Source of the DNA: Candidatus Zhuqueibacterota bacterium
Lineage (GTDB): Bacteria > BS750m-G25
Direction: 5' to 3'
Length of the DNA: 64,000 nucleotides
NCBI GenBank assembly: GCA_016783505.1
Contig: JADHWK010000001.1
Coordinates: forward strand, 133,336-197,335
The notes beneath the pieces were generated by a model that had not been told where the DNA came from, did no database searches, and saw only the letters and a program-made list of their open reading frames with translations. Shown here piece by piece: positions 43,976 to 53,800 of the stretch (within the stretch, counting starts at the first letter, position 1; each line of letters begins with the position of its first letter). The translations under genes were made by a program, and so were the position numbers.

Positions 43976-45040
43976 TCATCTCCCCAGATCCACCTGAAAC
44001 AGCCTGGGATTATCGGCCACCTGGGCAGCCACGGCCCGCTCGATCTTGCCCTGGTGGACCAGCCGCTGCAGGTCCTGGTCTAAGGTCTGCATGCCCGACT
44101 TGGCCCCGGCCTGGATGACCGACGGGATCTGAAAGATTTTATCCTCGCGTATCAGATTGCGGACGGCGACATTGGCGATCATAATCTCGCAGGCGGGGAC
44201 CCGACCGTTCCCACCCTTTAAGGGCAGAAGCTTTTGGGCAATAACCGCTACTAAGGATTCCGACAGCATGGAGCGCACCTGGGCCTTCTGGTTCACGGGG
44301 AAGATGTCAATGATGCGGTCCACGGCCTTGGCCGAGGAGGCGGTGTGCAGGGTAGCCAATACCAGATGACCGGTCTCCGCCGCTGTTAACGCCAAGGCAA
44401 CGGTCTCCAGGTCCCGCATCTCCCCCACCAGGATGACGTCCGGGTCCTCCCGCAGCGCCGCCCTCAGGGCGTTGGCGAAGGAATGGGTATGGGCCCCAAG
44501 CTCCCGCTGGTTGATGAGACAGTTCTTGCTCTTATGGAAATATTCCACCGGGTCCTCGATAGTGATAATATGCAGCTCCTTGTATTCGTTAATATAGTCT
44601 ATCATCGCCGCCAGGGTGGTGGATTTGCCGCATCCGGTGGGCCCGGTGAGCAGGATTAAACCCCGATCCTTCAAGGAAAAATCTTTGAAGATCTCTGATG
44701 GCAGGCCCAGTTCGTCGAAGGAGCGAATCCGGTCAGGGATGGTGCGGAAGGCGGCCGCCAGGCCCTTCATCTGGTAGAAGATGTTCACCCGAAAGCGGGC
44801 CACACCGTCCACCTGTTTGGAAAAGTCCACCTCCTTGTTTTTTTCAAACCGCTTTCGCTGGTCCTCGTTCATCACCGAGTAGGCCAGTTCCTTCATCTCA
44901 TCGGAGGTAAGGACGGACAGATTCAGCTTCTGAATCCTACCGCTTACCCGCACCATGGGAACTGATCCTGCCGAGAGGTGGAGGTCGGAGGCGTCGGCCT
45001 CAGCGGCAAACGTCAAAAGCTCCTCAATTTTCAAGGGCAT
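43976..45040 (-). CDS. pilT: Type IV pilus retraction ATPase
   Basis: 354 residues, PilT length. N-terminal PAS-like domain, Walker A GPTGCGKST at ~133-141, Walker B LVGEMRD, and the AIRNLIRE-like signature as AVRNLIREDKI near residue 285, which marks PilT rather than PilB. PilT depolymerises pilins; its presence argues for a retractable type IV pilus rather than a pure T2SS. Starts 17 nt after the pilin gene. Confidence 0.95.
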   Translation of the reverse strand: MPLKIEELLTFAAEADASDLHLSAGSVPMVRVSGRIQKLNLSVLTSDEMKELAYSVMNEDQRKRFEKNKEVDFSKQVDGVARFRVNIFYQMKGLAAAFRTIPDRIRSFDELGLPSEIFKDFSLKDRGLILLTGPTGCGKSTTLAAMIDYINEYKELHIITIEDPVEYFHKSKNCLINQRELGAHTHSFANALRAALREDPDVILVGEMRDLETVALALTAAETGHLVLATLHTASSAKAVDRIIDIFPVNQKAQVRSMLSESLVAVIAQKLLPLKGGNGRVPACEIMIANVAVRNLIREDKIFQIPSVIQAGAKSGMQTLDQDLQRLVHQGKIERAVAAQVADNPRLFQVDLGR

Positions 45041-45057
45041 TCTCCATAAGTATTTGA

Positions 45058-45492
45058 TTACCGCTCCGCGCCCTCGGGCGGCAGACCGTAGCCGTAGAAT
45101 CTACCCTCCGACAGATCATATCGGACCTGCTGGCCCGCCCCCCCCCTCATCTCATCGGTGCTGGTCGCCTGGATGGAACCCGTTCTCAGGTCGTCTGCGA
45201 TGGCGTTTAGCTGGAAGATCCATTTGCGCTGGGTGGCATCATCAATGGTCAGAATACCAAATTCTTCCAGCTCCTCCACATCGGCCGGGGCTCTGCCGTA
45301 CTGTTGTCGGTACATCTTGACCCCATTAAAAATAGCCCCCATGGTGGACTGGGCATCGGCGGCCCGAGCCCCTTCCACATAATCTAAGTAAATGGGCACC
45401 GAGATAGCCGCCAGGATAGCCACGATCACCACCACTACCAGCACCTCAACCAGTGTAAAACCCTGCTGGCGTTCAGAATTCTTGACTATCAT
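45058..45492 (-). CDS. pilA: Type IV major pilin/GspG-like pseudopilin
   Basis: 144 residues from ATG 45492, which has GGAGG 6 nt upstream; an in-frame TTG at 45504 is rejected. The leader MIVKNSERQQG is cleaved before FTLVEVLVVVVIVAILAAIS, a textbook class III signal with Glu5, followed by VPIYLDYVEGARAADAQS. The short globular part ends LSEGRFYGYGLPPEGAER. First gene of the pilus locus and likely the most expressed. Whether it is a pilin or GspG is unresolved. Confidence 0.88.
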   Translation of the reverse strand: MIVKNSERQQGFTLVEVLVVVVIVAILAAISVPIYLDYVEGARAADAQSTMGAIFNGVKMYRQQYGRAPADVEELEEFGILTIDDATQRKWIFQLNAIADDLRTGSIQATSTDEMRGGAGQQVRYDLSEGRFYGYGLPPEGAER

Positions 45493-45528
45493 ATATACCT
45501 CCAATTAAATTTAAACTATAACTTATTA

Positions 45529-45556
45529 AATATAAGGATTTTTTCACAAAAATCAA
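45529..45556 (-). promoter_or_regulatory. Promoter candidate for the pilin gene
   Basis: On the minus strand TTGATT (45556-45551), 16-bp spacer, TATATT (45534-45529), ~37 nt upstream of the pilin start. The same hexamer pair as the OPT-gene candidate. Confidence 0.5.
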
Positions 45557-45647
45557 GTAAAAAGGAGAGCGGATTTGAACATATAAACCCGTTTTCCCAC
45601 AACTATTGCTTCAAGGTTGCACATTGAAACATTAAAGACACCTTTTT

Positions 45648-45665
45648 CAGTCAGGCGCCTGACTG
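45648..45665. repeat. Perfect 18-bp GTCAGGCGCC palindrome
   Basis: CAGTCAGGCGCCTGACTG, fully self-complementary. Best member of the second palindrome family (others near 7291, 11591, 26695). Lies between the pilin gene and a C25-like gene. Confidence 0.75.
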
Positions 45666-45724
45666 ATGGAATTTGGAATTTATCCTTACCTCTGAAACTG
45701 AATTACTCCGAAATTTGCCAGATA

Positions 45725-48700
45725 TTATTTCAAACAAACCATCTTGATCGTCTTCGTAAAGACTAACTCCCCCCCTTTCCGGGCGGTGATCCGGCACAGG
45801 TACACCCCCGAGGCATAATCCTCCGCCTGCCACTGGGTATGATAAAACCCGGCGGGCTGGCGGCAGGCTACCAGGGTGGCGACCTTCTGTCCCAATAGAT
45901 TATAAATGTGAACATTCACCCAACTTTCTTCAGGAATGCCGTAACGGATAAGGGTGCTGGCGTTGAAGGGATTGGGGGCGTTCTGGGTCAGGGAAAAGAC
46001 AGTGGGCACCCCAGGTTCCTGACCAGGGTTGAGGCTCACCATGGTTCCCGTCCCGCTCAGGGATACTATGGCCGGGCTTTCCTCCGGGTCGTTGCTGATG
46101 AATATCAGGCTTCCGGTAGTATCCCCGGCCTGAACAGGCTGGAAGCTCACCAGAACTAGCTGGCTCTGGCCGGGGTTTAACGTAAAAGAGATGTTCTCGG
46201 CTATCGTTTGGGGGGTGCCCCGCTGGCCTAAGGCCACCGAAAATGGACCCTGATCCACGTAAAGACTGTCCACCACCAGGTCGGCCTGACCCTGATTACT
46301 GACTACTAAGCCCCATTCGGCTTCCCCGCCTACGAGCACGGTGCCAAAATCGTGCTCGCTGGCTGAAAGGAAAATATCGGGAACGATTTCGGGATTGCCC
46401 ACCGTTAGGGACACCGGAACCCCAATGGGCTCACCCGGGGCATTGCTCTGAATCAGAAGATTTGCCCCGTAGGCCCCTGGGACCAGATCGGAAGCATCCA
46501 CCTGTACGCTCACCCCGATAATGCTGTCGGGCATCACCATCCCCCCATCGGGGTCCACCGTCAGCCAGCGGATCGGGGGATAGAATCCCACAGCAAGGCT
46601 GTCCTCCACATAGGGGGCGTTGTGGACTACGGTGAGGCCGATGCTGCCGTCCCCGTTCTGAATTCCTACCGTGGTTTCATCAAGTCGCTCGCTCCCCATA
46701 TCCAGGTATTGATACACAATTCCCCCATCCCAGGTCAATACCGCCTGGAAGGTATAGGGACCTCCCCGGGGACCCCACCCCGGCACCCCTATGAAAGAGA
46801 CCACCAGGGATTCGGCGGTGACATAGTAGAAAACCTGTCCCCCATATTCTAAGCTCAGGTCATCCCAGAAGATGGCCAGCAGGTTTTCGGGTTGAGCCGG
46901 GTCGGGTAAGGGGTAATTGGAGAAAGAAGTGTCGGTGGAGGTAAAACTGATCCAGCCGTTGCAACAGACCCTGAAACTGCTGAAACTTTCCCCGTAGAAT
47001 GGAAAGTCAAACCCTAAGGGAAAAGGACCCAGGTTGGAATCATCCCCCAGCACGACGATTTCATCCCCGACCCCTGTGATGTCGGCCCAGCGAAACGGGG
47101 GCCCCAGGGGTTCGTGGCTGTCGTACCAGGTGTAGCCATAGCCGTCCGGGCCGCCGGAGTTTAAGACCACCGCCGGATAGTGGGCTCCCACCGCCCCTTT
47201 AACTGGGGGGGATTCCCCCTCCATCCATATGGTAGGTGGGAACTGACTGATCAAATGGGTAGAACGTTCTTCCCCACGGCTGATCAGGATGGTAAACAGC
47301 AGGGTTGATCCCCCGGGGTTGGACACCGTCAATAGGTCAGAGGATACCCCCCCGACGGGCACGGTAAAGGAAAAGGAGTTGGGTTCCACTACCATCACAG
47401 GAGGTTCCACTTCACCCCCATGGTCGGTGGTAAACCGAATGGCGCGACCCGGGGCCAGGGCGGCAGCGGGGGCCGGATAATGGTTAAAATAGGTGTATTC
47501 GAGACCGTCATCCTGATCCGGGGATTCGATCCCCACGGTGGCGTAATCGTTATCACCATAGTTGCCAGGGACATTGGATACCGTATGGTATTGAAAGAGA
47601 ATGGGACCATCCCCGGACGGGGTGGGATAATAGGCGGGATCGCCGAGGACGACCTCAAAGGTCTCTTGTGTATTGGTACCGGCGGTGCGAACCCGGCTCC
47701 ATTCAAACAGGCAGCGATGGAAGCTGCTATCGTAATAGAAGACCACCTTACCCCCCGAGCTGAGCCGGAGGTCATCCCAGAAGGGTGCTATCATGGCCGC
47801 TGGGCCCAGGGCGGACGGGATGGCCCAGTTGCGGAAATTGTTGAGGTTCGTCGCCCCCATGGAAATCCAACCGTTGGTACATACCGTAACCCAGTGGTAA
47901 AGTCGTCCGTAATAGCTAAACGTAAACGGCAGGTTCATGACCAGGCTCTGGTCCTGCTGGTCCCCCCCATCGGATAAGGGCAGCACCGTCCCCGGCCCCC
48001 CATAGTCGGGATCAATTTCTATCCATTGATACTCCGGGGCCTGGGAATACCCCATATCAGTATCGTCGAAGGCGTAATACCCGTATGCGTCCGGGCCCAA
48101 AGGGTCAAAGCTGTGCACTACACCTACGGTAATGGTAAAACGGGTCGTATCCTGTATCCCCCCGGTGATGGTCAACATCAGTTCAAAATCTACCCGGCTG
48201 CCCGGAAAGAGGGTCGAATCGGCGGACAGGATCAGGGAATCGCTCCCATTGTCACCCTGCCCTCCGATGGGTATCGTACCGAAGAAGGCAACGGAATCCA
48301 GTATAATCACCCCTGGGGAAAAGGAGCGGAGCAGCCCGGCGACCCCCTGGGCCTCAAGCCCGCCGTTGTTTGAAAGATTGATCCCTATGGGTGCGGTTTC
48401 GCCCGGATCCAATAACCCATTTCCCCCATCCAAAATGGTGATCCCTGAGGTTACCAGATCCGGCCCCTTTACCCCCAGGATCAGCCGGGAAAGCCAGAGC
48501 TGGTCGGAGGAGTTGTAAATCCTTAAGTCAAAGGCGAGCTGGGTGCCATCGGGGCACTCCGGGTTTACCCGGAAGACGAAGCTATCCCCAGGGGCTGCTA
48601 CCTGTCCCGAATCTAAATCGCCGTAGTTAGCCACGCTGTCCAGCATGGCCACCCAGTGATCGGGAGTGCTCAGCACCACCCACACCCCCATCTCCCCCCC

Positions 48701-50851
48701 GCTTCCATAGTTCTTCAAAATGATGTCCAGCTCCACCGTCTCGCCGGGGTTTATCTCCCCATCCCCGTTCCCCAGACTGGCCCCGGTAGAATCGTCGTCC
48801 ACCACCTGATCATAAAACCCCACAAAACCCGTATCCTGGAGAACTGGGATTTTGGCCTGATAGGGAAAATAGTTTTGTCGGCTAACCGTAAGTTCGAGGG
48901 TATCTTCTTCTGCTATGGCAAGGGGGAGGTGGGCATTTCCCTGGTCGTCCGTAATCCCTCGGCTGATGATCTCCTCCCCGGATACGACACAGACATAAGC
49001 CCCAGGAATGGGTCGGCCCTGATCGTCCAAGGCCAACACCGACAGGCTATTGCTGCCCAGGGAAATGAGTTGGGGGTGCCCTACCGCTAAAGATCGGGGT
49101 ACATCCGTCCACATCGAAAGCCCGGGATCACCCAGGAGGTTATACGTATAAAAGTAAAACTGAACAGCGGTACGATCGTTGCCGTAGATGTTATCGGGGA
49201 AATTCTGGTAGAGCCCCATCTTCCCCCGCAGGATAGCAGGACCCAGATGCTCGATTTTCTCTTGGAGAATGCCCTGAAAGATCTCCCCATCAAGGCAGTT
49301 ATTGAACCGGGTGCTGGTGTCATAATAGCTGGGGCCTATGCAGGCGATCCCCCCCCTGGGATTGGAGGCCGTTCCGGCTCGGAGGAAGGCCTCAGCCTGA
49401 CAGGGGTCATTCCAGCTGTTAAACTCCCCGGTAGCACAGACCATCCCCATGACCACGGGTAGTTTCCAGCCGTTGTTCAGATTTAAAATATAGGAGGAAG
49501 TATAACCGTCCCAATAAATCCAGCCCCGATAGTTTACAAAGGACACCCCACTGTTAATGGAATTGGTAACCTGGCTCGCCGGGATACTCCAACCGCTGTA
49601 AAAGACGGTATCCACCCAGCTGTACCCCCCATAAGTCAAGAACATCCGCTTTATGGCCTGTTTTGTAGTCTCACAGGAGATAGTGGTATGGGTGGCGGCG
49701 ATCATCAATGCCCGCTTGAACCAGGTGGTATCGGTCATAAAAGGATCACTTTCGTAGTCTACGATCTTGCTGACTATGGTATTCAATTGACTGATGCTGC
49801 GTATCGAGAGCCGACCCACGAACACCTCGGGGAAGAAGTCAGTCCCCTCCAGCAGGCTGTAAGTGAGGTTTGAGACATTCCAACTTCCCGTCCAGGCGGG
49901 GATAGAATAGCTCCCCGATTCATCCCCCACTAATACCACGTATTCCGGGGGGATCTCCCCGCTCTGATAGGCGTTTCGGATATAATTGCGGATATTGGAG
50001 GCGGAATAGCCAGTCTCCGAGAGCCTGGCCACCGCAGTAGGATAACCCTTCTTTCGCTTCCATTCCACCAAAGGCTGAAGGGACTGTTCCACCTGATTGG
50101 AATTGGGGATGATGAATAAATATCCCCCCCTCTGGTCGGCCTCCTCGGTCTGGAAAAGCTCAGCACCCAAGACGAAATTCCCCACCAATTCCCCGAAGCC
50201 CTCCGAGGGACGAACCCTCGGGTCTAATTTGGGATTCTCATCGGAATGACCGGTATAGCTAAGCCGGAAGGTAATCTGCGTGTAAAACCAGTTCTCCTCC
50301 CGACCCGGATTGACCCGTATGGGGTAGATGTGGACGGGGACCATCCGCAGATTTCGCATGATGACGGGTTTGCCCACCGATAGGGGTTTTTCAGGAAAGA
50401 AAGTGTCCCTGGTGTATAAATCATCATCCCAGTTGAAGGCCTGGGCCCCTTCCCTGGAATCGGACCCAAACCCCTGCCCCGGCAAGGCCAGCCCCGGGGG
50501 TAGCGGCACCGAATCCAATCCTACTATTTCCAGCTCAACCCCGGCCATCGGGGGAACGGCCACCCACTGGGTGAAGGCGGGCAGTTCCGGCTTTCCCCTT
50601 TCCCCCATTAGGCCAGCACCGGGTATACCAAAGGTCCTAAATATTTGTCCATTTTTTACCATTTCCCCCACCTCGACCCCGGGGAAGGTAATCCTGACCT
50701 CAGTTAAGGCGTCACTTGACTCAAGAACCACCACTGCCGGCTTTTCGGAAAAAGCCCGATCATGGCCAGGGATCCAGTCCGCCCTGGCCAGGATGGGTCC
50801 CTGGAAGCACAAACACAGAATAAGAAGCAAACCCAATCTTCCCAATTTCAT
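45725..50851 (-). CDS. Giant C25-like secreted protein with sorting tail
   Basis: 1708 residues with a signal peptide (LGLLLILCLCFQGPI). Propeptide-like ~40-240, C25-like domain ~243-580 with YVVLVGDESG and EGTDFFPEVFVGRLSI. Cys472 is kept in MVCATGEF; the catalytic-His position is Trp444 (NYRGWI). Two CARDB-like domains follow, then a GPDAYGYYAFD module, a second shorter GPDGYGYTWYD module, an HYDIN/choice-of-anchor D-like domain (SASEHDFGTVLVGG), and a tail with APNPFNA ending TIKMVCLK. Largest protein in the window. Likely a surface-exposed or released protein; catalytic status unclear. It is downstream of, and 24 nt from, the next C25-like gene. Confidence 0.88.
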   Translation of the reverse strand: MKLGRLGLLLILCLCFQGPILARADWIPGHDRAFSEKPAVVVLESSDALTEVRITFPGVEVGEMVKNGQIFRTFGIPGAGLMGERGKPELPAFTQWVAVPPMAGVELEIVGLDSVPLPPGLALPGQGFGSDSREGAQAFNWDDDLYTRDTFFPEKPLSVGKPVIMRNLRMVPVHIYPIRVNPGREENWFYTQITFRLSYTGHSDENPKLDPRVRPSEGFGELVGNFVLGAELFQTEEADQRGGYLFIIPNSNQVEQSLQPLVEWKRKKGYPTAVARLSETGYSASNIRNYIRNAYQSGEIPPEYVVLVGDESGSYSIPAWTGSWNVSNLTYSLLEGTDFFPEVFVGRLSIRSISQLNTIVSKIVDYESDPFMTDTTWFKRALMIAATHTTISCETTKQAIKRMFLTYGGYSWVDTVFYSGWSIPASQVTNSINSGVSFVNYRGWIYWDGYTSSYILNLNNGWKLPVVMGMVCATGEFNSWNDPCQAEAFLRAGTASNPRGGIACIGPSYYDTSTRFNNCLDGEIFQGILQEKIEHLGPAILRGKMGLYQNFPDNIYGNDRTAVQFYFYTYNLLGDPGLSMWTDVPRSLAVGHPQLISLGSNSLSVLALDDQGRPIPGAYVCVVSGEEIISRGITDDQGNAHLPLAIAEEDTLELTVSRQNYFPYQAKIPVLQDTGFVGFYDQVVDDDSTGASLGNGDGEINPGETVELDIILKNYGSGGEMGVWVVLSTPDHWVAMLDSVANYGDLDSGQVAAPGDSFVFRVNPECPDGTQLAFDLRIYNSSDQLWLSRLILGVKGPDLVTSGITILDGGNGLLDPGETAPIGINLSNNGGLEAQGVAGLLRSFSPGVIILDSVAFFGTIPIGGQGDNGSDSLILSADSTLFPGSRVDFELMLTITGGIQDTTRFTITVGVVHSFDPLGPDAYGYYAFDDTDMGYSQAPEYQWIEIDPDYGGPGTVLPLSDGGDQQDQSLVMNLPFTFSYYGRLYHWVTVCTNGWISMGATNLNNFRNWAIPSALGPAAMIAPFWDDLRLSSGGKVVFYYDSSFHRCLFEWSRVRTAGTNTQETFEVVLGDPAYYPTPSGDGPILFQYHTVSNVPGNYGDNDYATVGIESPDQDDGLEYTYFNHYPAPAAALAPGRAIRFTTDHGGEVEPPVMVVEPNSFSFTVPVGGVSSDLLTVSNPGGSTLLFTILISRGEERSTHLISQFPPTIWMEGESPPVKGAVGAHYPAVVLNSGGPDGYGYTWYDSHEPLGPPFRWADITGVGDEIVVLGDDSNLGPFPLGFDFPFYGESFSSFRVCCNGWISFTSTDTSFSNYPLPDPAQPENLLAIFWDDLSLEYGGQVFYYVTAESLVVSFIGVPGWGPRGGPYTFQAVLTWDGGIVYQYLDMGSERLDETTVGIQNGDGSIGLTVVHNAPYVEDSLAVGFYPPIRWLTVDPDGGMVMPDSIIGVSVQVDASDLVPGAYGANLLIQSNAPGEPIGVPVSLTVGNPEIVPDIFLSASEHDFGTVLVGGEAEWGLVVSNQGQADLVVDSLYVDQGPFSVALGQRGTPQTIAENISFTLNPGQSQLVLVSFQPVQAGDTTGSLIFISNDPEESPAIVSLSGTGTMVSLNPGQEPGVPTVFSLTQNAPNPFNASTLIRYGIPEESWVNVHIYNLLGQKVATLVACRQPAGFYHTQWQAEDYASGVYLCRITARKGGELVFTKTIKMVCLK

Positions 50852-50875
50852 GTTCCAAATCTTCCTGAAAGCTAT

Positions 50876-53800
50876 TTATTTGATCAACAGCAACTTACGG
50901 TTCTGGGTGAAGTCCCTGGCTTTCATTCGACAAAAATATACCCCCGAAGGCCATACCGTCCCATCCCACCGCACCCGATAATATCCCGGGGCTTTATCCT
51001 TCTCTACTAAAACCGCTACCTCCTGCCCCAGGATATTATAAATCTTCAAAGAAACATGACTAGGAACGGGTATCTGGTATCTGATGACGGTCTCCGGATT
51101 AAAGGGATTGGGATAGTTTTGCCCCAGTGTAAAGACCTTCGGTAGGGCGTGACCGTCCCCCTCATCAACACCCACCGGGGTAATCGTCAGCCTCACCGGG
51201 ATCACCACCGTATCCCCCAGGGCGTTGTGGCTGATCCGGATCTGGGCACGATATTCCCCCACCCCCCAGTTCTCGGTGTCAAAATTTACCTGAATGGGAT
51301 GACTTTCCCCACCGGGCAGTATCCCATCCCTCGGGGAAACCGAAATCCAGTCCATGTGATAGCCGGCGTGATACCCCTCCACCCGATCCGATGAAGCCTG
51401 AATGATGACCACCATCACCCAGCGACTGTGAGCCCATTCATCCGTTATCTCCGCTCCCCCGGCATGCTCCCCACTGAACCCAGCCAGATGGGTCACCACC
51501 CGAATCTCGCCCGTAGAGGTATCCATCTTGCTGACCTGAAGCCCCGGGTCCCCCCCATCCTTGGAAAAAACATACAGGTTGAACCCCTCCTCATCCTCCG
51601 GCTGCCAGCCCAAACCATATATCCGCAGGTTACTGGGATATTGCCGCAATACCGTCCCTGAACGATCAATTACGTAGATGTCAGTGTTCACGCCGGAAAC
51701 CCAGAAATGATCCATCCCCGGATCGTAGGCGATGGCTCGGGCCGGATGGACGGGACTGGGGATCTCACCGATAAAATTCCCCAGGGTATCAAAAACCGTA
51801 AGGGTAGAACCAAAACTGCCATATAAATACTCCCCATCCCAGGCCAGGTCCCGGAAGCCCCAGCCAGCCGAACCCCCGGGCTGCTCAAAGAAATCCAGAT
51901 AATTCCCATCCAGGTCAAAAATATACACGTAGTTGGGTTGGGCCGAATTGTTGGCCCCGGACACGTAAAATTTTTTCCCGACAAAGGCGGCACCCAACAA
52001 CCTCCCATCCCCGGTGGGGGAACCCCCATCAAAAGAAAATTCCTGATCCCAAGGAATCCCTGCGGCACCCCCCGTATCGGGCTGAAAATGAACCCCCACC
52101 CGATACTCTAAAGGACCATTGCCTGGATTGCTCAAAGTAAAGGCCACTTCCTGACTCTGCCCCTGCGCCAACACCATGGTCAGTGAATCAGAATCCACCC
52201 ACACCTCAGGATGGGTTAAGGCAAAATCTAGGGCAGCGGTGTCGTCCACCGTAATCTCCACCCCCTGAATCAATGGATTATATCCCTCCAGGTGAGCCTC
52301 AAACTGATAATTTTTCACCAGGAGATCGGGGATAAAATAGAACCCGGATGAATCGGTAATCCCAAAATATACATCCCCCAGTGCCCGTACCCGGGCCCGG
52401 GGTAGGGGTTCCCCGGTTTCTAAATCGGTGACCCTTCCCCGCAAAGCCCCCCTTAAAAAGTTGATCTCGGTGGTGAATTTGATGGCCCTTCCCGCGATCA
52501 GGGGGGAGGCGGTCAGGGGCCTTACGTGAAAGTAGGAATACTCCAGCCCGTCTGCTTGGGAGGGGGATTCGATGCCCACAGTGGCATAGTCATTATCGGA
52601 GTATCGCCCTGGGACGTCGTTCACCGTCTCGTATTGGAACAGGATGTCCCCATCCCCCGACGGGGTGGGGTAGGAGACGGGATTATACAGAATGACCTCA
52701 AAGGTTTCCAAATCATTGCTGTATTCAGTCCGTACCCGGCTCCACTCCACCACAAACCAATTATTGACCGGGTCGTGGTAACAATAGACCCCGCCCCCAC
52801 CCAGTTCCAGATCATCCCAGAACGGGGCGATCATCCCGTCGGGCCCCGGGGCCCCGGGAATACCCCAGTTGCGGAAAAAGGGAATGGAACAGGAACCCAT
52901 GGCCAGCCACCCATTGGAGCAGATGGAGACCCGGGTATATCTATGGCCATAATATTGGAAGGGAAACGGGAGATCCACGATCTCTACATCGTCCTGCTCG
53001 TTCCCGTAATCACTGAGGGGGATTAAGCTCCCCACCCCACCATAATTGGGATCAATCTCGATCCATTGGTATTCAGGGGCCACCTCGTAATCGGAGTCGG
53101 TGTTGTCGAAGGCGTAATATCCGTATGAGTCCGGTCCCAGGGGATCCTGCTGGCCCACCGTCCCCACCTGGATGGAAAAGGAAACGGTATCTGAAAATCC
53201 CCCCTCCGCGGCCAAGGATATAAAGAGGGTAGTCTGATGTCCCCGAATGGTGAGGGCGTTGGCGGCCACCTGGAAATGGTCCTGGGTGTTGGTAGCTACC
53301 CCACCGGATGGAATAGCCCCGAAGACCCCGATGGGATCGGGGATGGTTACAAACGGGTCCTGGGAAAGAAGCCGGCCGGTCACGCTTGAAACCCCCACTG
53401 GTCCCTGATTGGCAACCGTCACCGTTAATTCAAGCACCTCGCCGGGGTCCAAGGTTCCCCCACCACCGATGAAGGTATGACCCCCCACCCTCAGTTCCGG
53501 GGCAAACACGGGGATCTCCAGGGCTGAAACCCAGGTACAATCTGCGTCATTGATAGTTAAATCAAAGGGAAGCTGGTATCCGTTGGGGCAGGAAGGGGAT
53601 ATGATAAAGTCAAAATCGTCAGCGCAGGCGGCGGAATCCCCCGGTCCCAGACCCCCATAGGTTTCCACCGTGTCAATCAGGGTTACCCAAGGGCTGGTAG
53701 TCCCCAGCACGGCCGAGACCTCCCCGGATGAGTCCTGAGCCCCGAAGTTTTTCAACCACACCACCAATTCAACCGTCTCCCCGGCCTGTAGGACCCCATC

